From positions 1 to 27,501 of the forward strand of contig CAAFPW010000001.1 of assembly GCA_900764925.1 (NCBI GenBank): DNA of 27,501 nt. The letters run 5' to 3'. The stretch comes from Fusobacteriaceae bacterium (GTDB taxonomy: Bacteria; Fusobacteriota; Fusobacteriia; Fusobacteriales; Fusobacteriaceae). The translations under genes were made by a program, and so were the position numbers. Shown one piece after another: positions 22,144 to 27,501 of this stretch. The number at the start of each line of letters is the position of its first letter. The first letter of the stretch is position 1. Under the pieces are notes generated by a model, which worked only from the letters and a program-made list of their open reading frames with translations, searched no databases and had not been told where the DNA came from.

Positions 22144-23811
22144 ATGTTAAAAAAAAATCTGATACTTTTAATATTTTTTTTTATTTGTTATAATAGTTAT
22201 GGACAGTTTAATAATGTAAAATTACAAAAGAGTAGAATCTCATCTGAACTCAATCTCCAAAATATAACTTTAGGAGAAGCTCTAAATATAATTAGCCAAG
22301 AAAATAGGGTATCTATATTAGCATCTAAAGAGGTAAAGGATTTGGAATTAGATCTTTACTTCCCTGAGGGAGAGTCTGTGGAGGATATTTTAAATAGCTT
22401 AATAAAGATATATAACCTTAAATTATATAAAAGCGGAGATGTTTTTATTCTTTCTCAAAGGGGACAAGAGATAGATTATGTATTTTCTGGAAGAGTAGTA
22501 TCTCAAGATTATGGAGTAGGACTAGAGGGAGTAAAGATAACACTGCTGAATAGCTATGCTCAACCAATCTATTCAACCTATGATGGAAATTTTGTTTTAG
22601 AAGGTGTAGATCCTGGGGTATATATAGCAAAGTTTGAGAAAGTCGGATATATTACTAAAGGGGAGATCATCAATCTTTCTAAAGAGAGTATAAGTCTAAA
22701 TATAGCTTTAGAAAGAGATAACAAGATTCAAAATTCACAAATTTATCAAGTGGAGAGTGGAGACAGTTATAGAAGAAGTATTGTAGATGGAAAAGAGATT
22801 GTAACTGAGAGTATATACATATATAATAATGAGTGTGAAGAGATAAAAAAATTATTAAAAGAGAGTTTTGGTGATAAGTTAAAGGTATCTATTCTAAGTA
22901 AGAATGATTTGATAGTTCTTTCTGGAGATCGTGAGGTAATAAGAGGAGCTAAAAATCTTGTTCAAGAGTTAGATAGGGATAGAGAACAGATAAGGGTTGA
23001 TGCTCAGATTTTAGATGTAACAGATAATCTTTTTGAAACTTTAGGTTTTAGTTGGATATATAATAATAATGGAAAAGTTGAAGGTGAAAAAGGTTGGGAT
23101 CTGTCTCTGTTGGGAAATGGAAGCATAAATGAGTTGGGGAACATATACTCCTCTTCAATCGGGATAACTAAGCAATTCAATGGAGGAAATGATGTTCTAA
23201 ATTTAGGAATAAATCTTTTGGAGTCGACTCAAGATTTGGTAATTAGTTCAAGACCATCTATCTTGGTATTAGATAGAGAAGAGGGAAGTTTCAAGGTAAC
23301 TGAAGAGGTGATTGTAGGAGAGGAGAGAGAGGAAAATGATGAAAATGATAGAGTAATCTCTACTCCAATATTTAGAGAAGCTGGAATAATATTGAAAGTG
23401 ACACCAATAATAAAAAAAGATGGCTGGATAATATTGAAGGTTGTAATTGAAATTAGTAATTTTAAATTAAAAAATGGCAAAGATGAATCTGAAGAGGGAG
23501 GAACTTATAATTCAGAAGGGGGATCTAAGGTTGGTAGAAGTATAGAAACAACTGTAAAAATAAGAGATGGAGAAACTATTTTTATAGGGGGATTGAAGAA
23601 GGCGAAGGTCTATAACTTAGATAGCCAAATACCATTCTTTGGAACTTTACCAATGCTTAATTTTCTATTTAAAAATCAAAATATCAGTCATGAGATAACA
23701 GATATATATGTTAAGATGAAAGTAAATATTGTGAACTCTGAAAATGATTCCTTTGAAAGGGATGAGATACATCAAAGGGCACAAAATATAATGAATAGAA
23801 AAATTTATTAA
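22144..23811 (+). CDS. gspD: Secretin with inserted carboxypeptidase-regulatory-like domain
   Basis: The 555-residue product forms the outer-membrane channel. After a signal peptide (1-20) there is an STN/N0-type domain at about 34-107 (LGEALNIISQENRVSIL). Then, at about 112-190, comes a domain with FSGRVVSQDYGVGLEGVKI and STYDGNFVLEGVDPG, the pattern of carboxypeptidase-regulatory-like beta sandwiches found in TonB-dependent receptors. An N1/N3-type domain lies at about 222-280 and the secretin core at 283-543, with VISSRPSILVLD, GIILKVTPIIKKDGWI and ETIFIGGLKKAK as landmarks. Only one clear ring-forming N domain is present between the insert and the core, fewer than in GspD. PilQ-like naming would also be acceptable. 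Confidence 0.88.
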   Translation: MLKKNLILLIFFFICYNSYGQFNNVKLQKSRISSELNLQNITLGEALNIISQENRVSILASKEVKDLELDLYFPEGESVEDILNSLIKIYNLKLYKSGDVFILSQRGQEIDYVFSGRVVSQDYGVGLEGVKITLLNSYAQPIYSTYDGNFVLEGVDPGVYIAKFEKVGYITKGEIINLSKESISLNIALERDNKIQNSQIYQVESGDSYRRSIVDGKEIVTESIYIYNNECEEIKKLLKESFGDKLKVSILSKNDLIVLSGDREVIRGAKNLVQELDRDREQIRVDAQILDVTDNLFETLGFSWIYNNNGKVEGEKGWDLSLLGNGSINELGNIYSSSIGITKQFNGGNDVLNLGINLLESTQDLVISSRPSILVLDREEGSFKVTEEVIVGEEREENDENDRVISTPIFREAGIILKVTPIIKKDGWIILKVVIEISNFKLKNGKDESEEGGTYNSEGGSKVGRSIETTVKIRDGETIFIGGLKKAKVYNLDSQIPFFGTLPMLNFLFKNQNISHEITDIYVKMKVNIVNSENDSFERDEIHQRAQNIMNRKIY

Positions 23812-23826
23812 GAAAAGAGGTAGAAT

Positions 23827-24825
23827 ATGTTAAATAAATTAAATTTAAAAGAGATACTTAGTAGTTTTGACAAGATAAGAATCGGAGTAGTAGGAGATTT
23901 GATGTTAGATGATTACATCATAGGTGTAGTGGATAGAATCTCTCCAGAAGCACCTGTTCCCGTTGTAAATGTTAAAGAGGAAAGATTTGTATTGGGAGGA
24001 GCTGCTAACGTAGTAAATAATCTATCTGTATTAGGAGCTAAAACTATCTGTTTTGGAGTAATTGGAGATGACCCTAACGGGAATAGACTTCTATCAACGT
24101 TTGAAGAGAAGAGTATAGATTCGAGTGGAATAATCAGAACAAAGGATATTCCAACTATTGTTAAAAGAAGAATATTAGCTGGAAATCAACAACTACTTAG
24201 AATAGACTGGGAGAAGGCTGAGCCTATATCAAAAGAGCTAGAAGATGCTCTTTTAGAGAATTTTATATCTAAGATAGATAGCTTAGATGCTGTTATTTTA
24301 TCAGATTATGATAAGGGAGTTTTAACTCCAAGAATAGCTAAAGAGATAGTAAAAATATGTAGAGAGAAGAATAAAATAGTAACTGTGGATCCAAAACCAA
24401 AGAATGCTCTTAATTACATTGGAGCTACATCTATGACTCCAAATAGAAAAGAAGCTATGGAGTGTTTGGGAAAGAGAAATGTAACTGATTTTGAAAGCCT
24501 AGGAAAAGAGTTAAAAGAAAAATTACAATTAAATAACCTATTACTTACAAGAAGTGAAGAGGGAATGAGTCTATTTTTAGATGAGGTTATAAATATCCCT
24601 ACTTTTGCTCAAGAGGTGTACGATGTTACAGGAGCTGGAGATACTGTTATATCTGTATTTACATTGGCTGGAGCAGCTGGAGTAGATTGGCATGAAGCAG
24701 CTAAAATAGCTAATACAGCAGCTGGAGTGGTAGTTGCTAAGATGGGAACTTCAACTGTTACAAAAGAGGAGATATTAGAATTCTACAATCAAATTTATGA
24801 GAGATGGGAGTGTCACAATGCTTAG
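23827..24825 (+). CDS. rfaE1: D-glycero-beta-D-manno-heptose-7-phosphate kinase
   Basis: This ribokinase-family enzyme phosphorylates heptose-7-phosphate at C1 in the pathway to ADP-heptose for lipopolysaccharide inner core. Landmarks: GDLMLDDYIIG at about 23-33, the glycine-rich LGGAANVVNNL at 56-66, LSDYDKGVL at 159-166, and the catalytic GAGD at 269-272. At 332 residues it has the kinase domain only; bifunctional HldE adds a nucleotidyltransferase of about 150 residues, which must be encoded elsewhere. It starts 15 bases after the secretin gene with AAGAGGTAG as SD and overlaps ispF by eight bases, so it is probably carried on the end of the secretion operon transcript. Its presence supports a Gram-negative organism. 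Confidence 0.93.
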   Translation: MLNKLNLKEILSSFDKIRIGVVGDLMLDDYIIGVVDRISPEAPVPVVNVKEERFVLGGAANVVNNLSVLGAKTICFGVIGDDPNGNRLLSTFEEKSIDSSGIIRTKDIPTIVKRRILAGNQQLLRIDWEKAEPISKELEDALLENFISKIDSLDAVILSDYDKGVLTPRIAKEIVKICREKNKIVTVDPKPKNALNYIGATSMTPNRKEAMECLGKRNVTDFESLGKELKEKLQLNNLLLTRSEEGMSLFLDEVINIPTFAQEVYDVTGAGDTVISVFTLAGAAGVDWHEAAKIANTAAGVVVAKMGTSTVTKEEILEFYNQIYERWECHNA

Positions 24826-25300
24826 AATAGGAAATGGATATGATGTACATAAATTGGTAGAGGGAAGAAAGCTAATTTTAGGTGGAATAGAGATACCACA
24901 TACAAAGGGAGTTTTAGGACACTCTGATGGAGATGTTTTAATTCATGCTATAATGGATGCTATGCTTGGAGCATTGGCTCTTGGAGATATAGGACAACAC
25001 TTTCCAGATACAGATATGAAATATGAGAATATAGATAGTACAATTCTATTAACTAGAGTTAAAGAACTTATAGAGGAGAGAGGATATAGAGTTATAAATT
25101 TGGACTCAATAGTAGTGTTACAAAAACCTAAGATAAAACCATATATTGAAGCTATGAGAAAGAGAGTGGCTGAGGTATTAGATATAGATGTGGAGCAAGT
25201 TAGTGTAAAGGCTACTACTGAAGAGAAGTTAGGATTTACTGGAGATGAAACAGGGGTAAAATCATACTGTGTAGTTCTATTGGAAAAAAATTCTCGTTGA
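24818..25300 (+). CDS. ispF: 2-C-methyl-D-erythritol 2,4-cyclodiphosphate synthase
   Basis: IspF forms the cyclic diphosphate in the non-mevalonate isoprenoid pathway. The start is at ATG 24818 (MLRIGNGYDVHKL), with GGGAG upstream; an in-frame ATG seven codons earlier would overlap rfaE1 further and give an unusual extension. The 160-residue length is standard. Zinc ligands are visible as Asp8 and His10 in GYDVH and His42 in the LGHSDGDVLIHAI segment, followed by the DIGQHFPDTD active-site loop. The C-terminal half has the KATTEEKLGFTGDETGV signature. The gene overlaps rfaE1 by eight bases, so translation is likely coupled. Confidence 0.96.
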   Translation: MLRIGNGYDVHKLVEGRKLILGGIEIPHTKGVLGHSDGDVLIHAIMDAMLGALALGDIGQHFPDTDMKYENIDSTILLTRVKELIEERGYRVINLDSIVVLQKPKIKPYIEAMRKRVAEVLDIDVEQVSVKATTEEKLGFTGDETGVKSYCVVLLEKNSR

Positions 25301-25374
25301 CATACTCAGGTCATAATATAAAGTTATACTTATCTTGTAATAAAGAAAAAGTAAAATTAATGGAGGTATAACTT

Positions 25375-25770
25375 ATGAAAAAAATAATGATATTAGCAGG
25401 AGCTATTACAATGCTAATTGGAACTAGTATATTCGCTAAAAATATGGATGGTATTGGAGTAAATCAAACTACAAGAGGTAACTATGCTTATTCAACATGT
25501 GTAGCAGGAAGAGGAGGACATCATTTCTCAAGACACTGCAATGTTGGTGGAAGAATGGGATATGTTCAAAATAAAGAGATAGAATCAAACAGAATTGCTA
25601 TCATGGAGAAGAGAGTTGAATTGAGAAAAGAGATGTTAAAAGATACTCCAGATTGGAATAAGGTTGAGAAATTAAATCAAGAGATAGCTTCAAAAAGAGC
25701 TAGTAATCAAACTATTATGATGAGAGAAAGAGCTACAGCAACTCCAAATAGAGCTGTAACAAACTCTTAA
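25375..25770 (+). CDS. Small periplasmic Spy/CpxP-like protein
   Basis: The 131-residue product has a signal peptide (MKKIMILAGAITMLIGTSIFA, cut after Ala21). The mature part has two regions. The first carries a Cys/His cluster, Cys42, His49, His50, His54 and Cys55 in CVAGRGGHHFSRHC, which could bind metal. The second, about 66-115, is an amphipathic helix pair (RIAIMEKRVELRKEML, DWNKVEKLNQEIASKRAS) of the type seen in Spy/CpxP-like LTxxQ proteins, which sense metals or act as periplasmic chaperones. It has a good SD (GGAGG) and ends at a shared terminator. A possible promoter lies in the 75-base gap after ispF (TTGACA at 25298-25303), but no well-spaced -10 box supports it. Confidence 0.7.
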   Translation: MKKIMILAGAITMLIGTSIFAKNMDGIGVNQTTRGNYAYSTCVAGRGGHHFSRHCNVGGRMGYVQNKEIESNRIAIMEKRVELRKEMLKDTPDWNKVEKLNQEIASKRASNQTIMMRERATATPNRAVTNS

Positions 25771-25806
25771 ATTAAATATAAATAGTAAAATAACTTAATA
25801 TATGAA

Positions 25807-25846
25807 AAGGAGAAAATTTCACAGTGAAAAGTAAAATTTTCTCCTT
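25807..25846. terminator. Bidirectional terminator between convergent genes
   Basis: AAGGAGAAAATTT at 25807-25819 pairs perfectly with AAATTTTCTCCTT at 25834-25846 (13 bp) around a 14-base loop. ATTTTTATTATTT follows on the plus strand. It separates the Spy-like gene from the substrate-binding protein gene, whose stop is only eight bases away. Confidence 0.85.
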
Positions 25847-25853
25847 ATTTTTA

Positions 25854-26612
25854 TTATTTAGATTGAGCTTTTAGGGCTTTATATTTTTCAACTTTATCTG
25901 GGAAGTATTTTTGTAGAATTTGTAAGTAAGTTCCATCAGCATCAAGTTTTAAAATAGCTTGGTTGATACTTTCAGCTAACTCTGTTTCTCCTTTTCTAAG
26001 AGCGATAGAAGCTCCAGGTTGATTATCAATAACTACATCTACTTTTTTAATACCTTTCATAGTTTTTAGGTACTCTTCTCCACTTACATCAGCGATAATT
26101 ACAGCATCAATTTTATTGTTTTGTAAATCCATTAGAGCTCCAGTCCAAGAGTTATAAAGTTGTGGAATTCCACCAAGATCTTTAGTAAACTCCTCTTGCA
26201 TAGTTCCTATTTGTACTCCAACTTTTTTCCCTTTTAACTCCTCTTTTTTTACAATAGAGCTATTTTCATTTACAAGAACATAGTGCTCATCAGAAGAAAC
26301 TAGAAGATAAGGCATAGAGAAAGTAACAGCTTTTTGTCTTTCAGGAGTTTGAGACATACCAGCTATAACAGCATCTATTTTTTTCATTTGAAGAGCAGGA
26401 AGTAATCCATCAAATCCCATGTTACTCCAAACAATTTCATAACCTAATTCTTTTCCAATAGCATCCATAAGCTCAATATCAAAACCTACCATCTTACCAT
26501 TTTCAAGGTATTCATAAGGAGCAAATTCAGCATTAGTTCCTACATAAAGCTTTTTAGCTGCAAATGAAAGTGAAGATAAAACCAACATTAAAAATAAAAT
26601 AACTTTTTTCAT
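25854..26612 (-). CDS. ABC transporter substrate-binding protein, amino-acid type
   Basis: The start at 26612 (MKKVILFLMLVLSSL) is chosen for GGAGGG seven bases upstream; an ATG five codons earlier overlaps that SD. The 252-residue product has a signal peptide ending near SFAA without a lipobox Cys, so it is a soluble periplasmic protein. It is a family 3 solute-binding protein: LYVGTNAEFAPYEYLENGKMVGFDIELMDAIG opens the fold, with LPALQMKKIDAVIAGMSQTPER and GKKVGVQIGTMQEEF later. Such proteins bind polar or basic amino acids. The specificity cannot be read here, and no permease or ATPase gene lies in the window. The M20 peptidase gene just upstream suggests amino-acid or peptide use. Confidence 0.9.
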   Translation of the reverse strand: MKKVILFLMLVLSSLSFAAKKLYVGTNAEFAPYEYLENGKMVGFDIELMDAIGKELGYEIVWSNMGFDGLLPALQMKKIDAVIAGMSQTPERQKAVTFSMPYLLVSSDEHYVLVNENSSIVKKEELKGKKVGVQIGTMQEEFTKDLGGIPQLYNSWTGALMDLQNNKIDAVIIADVSGEEYLKTMKGIKKVDVVIDNQPGASIALRKGETELAESINQAILKLDADGTYLQILQKYFPDKVEKYKALKAQSK

Positions 26613-26645
26613 AAAAAATCCCTCCATGTTTTATATATTTAAAAT

Positions 26646-27501
26646 TTATTTGTTGCTATTTTTAAATTCCTCTTTAATCTCTTGTAAAAGAGCTGGGTTT
26701 GTAAATATATCCATAGCTGTAAGAGCCATAGCGATTGCTGCCTCTTTCATTCCTTTATAAGCTTCTGGCTGTATAGTGGCACAAGCGAACTCTACACTGT
26801 GACCTGTAAGGTGACTTGTAGTAAGTGGGAATGATGGGTGAATAGTAGGACAACAATGGCTTACATCTCCCATATCAGTAGAACCAAATCCCTCTTTATC
26901 AACAACTTTTGTCACTCCTTGAAGTCTTAAATTTTTCTCATAAGTTTCAGAAAGTTTCTTATTTGTTACTAAGTTAGCAAAGCTAGTCTCATAGTTTTCC
27001 ATCTCTAAAGTTGTTCCTGTTGAAAGAGCAGCTCCTCTAGCACAGTTTTTAACTTTTTCTACTAACTCTTTTAAGTATGAAAGAGTTTGAGCTCTCACAT
27101 AGAAATTAGCCACAGCAAGATCAGGAATGATATTGGCAGCTTTTCCACCATTACTTATAATTCCATGTATTCTAGCTGTTTCAATAGTCTGTTGTCTAAG
27201 AGCGTTGACAGAGTTAAATAACATAAGAACTCCATCTAGTGCGTTTATTCCCTCATGTGGGGCTCCAGCTGCGTGAGCTGTCTTACCTTTAAAAGTAAAT
27301 TGTATAGCTTCCATAGCTTGAGATTTTCCACTTCTAGTGTGAGCTTCTCCTGTTGGATGTACAGCCATAGCTATATCTACATCATCAAAGACACCAGCTT
27401 TAGCCATGTCAACCTTTGCTCCACAAGTTTCTTCAGCAGGCGTTCCAATTACTAACACCTCTCCATCAACCTCTCCCATGCACCCTCTTAAAAGCATCCC
27501 A
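26646..27501 (-). CDS. M20-family peptidase/amidohydrolase, C-terminal part
   Basis: The frame is open to the right edge of the window, so the N-terminus is missing; about 285 residues are seen. Metal-site segments of the family are present: GTPAEETCGAK near the start of the visible part, DIAMAVHPTGEAHTR, and TTSHLTGHSVEFA near the C-terminus. The lid or dimerisation domain is in between (AIQFTFKGKTAHAAGAPHEGINALDGV, then HGIISNGGKAANIIPD). This layout is like the M20 amidohydrolases that release amino acids from N-acyl or aminobenzoyl conjugates and the M20D2-type dipeptidases. The exact substrate is not known. It is 33 bases upstream of the substrate-binding protein gene, so the two are probably co-transcribed. 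Confidence 0.88.
   Translation of the reverse strand, partial: GMLLRGCMGEVDGEVLVIGTPAEETCGAKVDMAKAGVFDDVDIAMAVHPTGEAHTRSGKSQAMEAIQFTFKGKTAHAAGAPHEGINALDGVLMLFNSVNALRQQTIETARIHGIISNGGKAANIIPDLAVANFYVRAQTLSYLKELVEKVKNCARGAALSTGTTLEMENYETSFANLVTNKKLSETYEKNLRLQGVTKVVDKEGFGSTDMGDVSHCCPTIHPSFPLTTSHLTGHSVEFACATIQPEAYKGMKEAAIAMALTAMDIFTNPALLQEIKEEFKNSNK

Noticed and set aside
25298..25330. TTGACA followed by AT-rich sequence as promoter of the Spy-like gene
   Set aside because: The -35 box is perfect, but the possible -10 boxes are spaced 14 or 22 bases away, or match poorly at 16; I mention it only in the gene entry.

Overview
The window is AT-rich DNA from a Gram-negative, diderm anaerobe, most likely a Fusobacterium or close relative. 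I infer this from very low GC with A/T-ending codons, Shine-Dalgarno (SD) starts of the AGGAGG type, a secretin-based envelope apparatus, a heptose kinase gene next to ispF, and a tmRNA whose tag reads GNRNYALAA. I cannot assign a species.

The window has two halves that meet at position 13448, the 3' end of ssrA (tmRNA). The left half (1-13448) looks like one end of an integrative element. A large serine recombinase (11970-13538) lies against the ssrA 3' end and its reading frame runs into ssrA antisense. Inward from it are a cargo block (7405-11889), then a long leftward block typical of conjugative or phage-like elements. That block holds a Gp157-like protein, a repeat-rich intergenic region, an ArdC-like antirestriction protein with an HEFTH motif, a Rad52-like annealing protein, three tandem paralogues, a 26-residue hydrophobic peptide, a RadC-like protein and several unknowns. 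At the far left, a decayed IS607-family element (about 225-1300) appears to have split a three-gene operon, landing in the ribosome-binding site of a lipoprotein gene. No relaxase, coupling protein or second attachment site is visible, so the element continues beyond the left edge.

The most unusual part is the cargo block. A rightward operon encodes a 202-aa unknown, a 579-aa AAA+ ATPase that resembles the BREX protein BrxL but lacks the Lon protease domain, and a 45-aa charged peptide, followed by a strong terminator. A 590-aa helical protein of unknown family is transcribed divergently. No other BREX gene is present. This is a candidate stand-alone BrxL-like defence or element-control system, by inference only.

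The right half is chromosomal. ssrA and smpB lie together on the minus strand. A compact plus-strand operon (14528-23811) then encodes a type II secretion/type IV pilus-like machine: pseudopilins, GspE-like ATPase, GspF-like platform, GspG-like major pseudopilin, a short prepilin peptidase, GspI/J/K-like minor pseudopilins, GspL/PilM-N-like and GspM/PilO-like assembly proteins, and a secretin carrying an extra carboxypeptidase-regulatory-like domain. It runs closely into rfaE1 and ispF. After these come a small Spy-like periplasmic protein, a shared terminator, and on the minus strand an amino-acid-type ABC substrate-binding protein and the C-terminal part of an M20 peptidase. I saw no CRISPR array, tRNA or rRNA.
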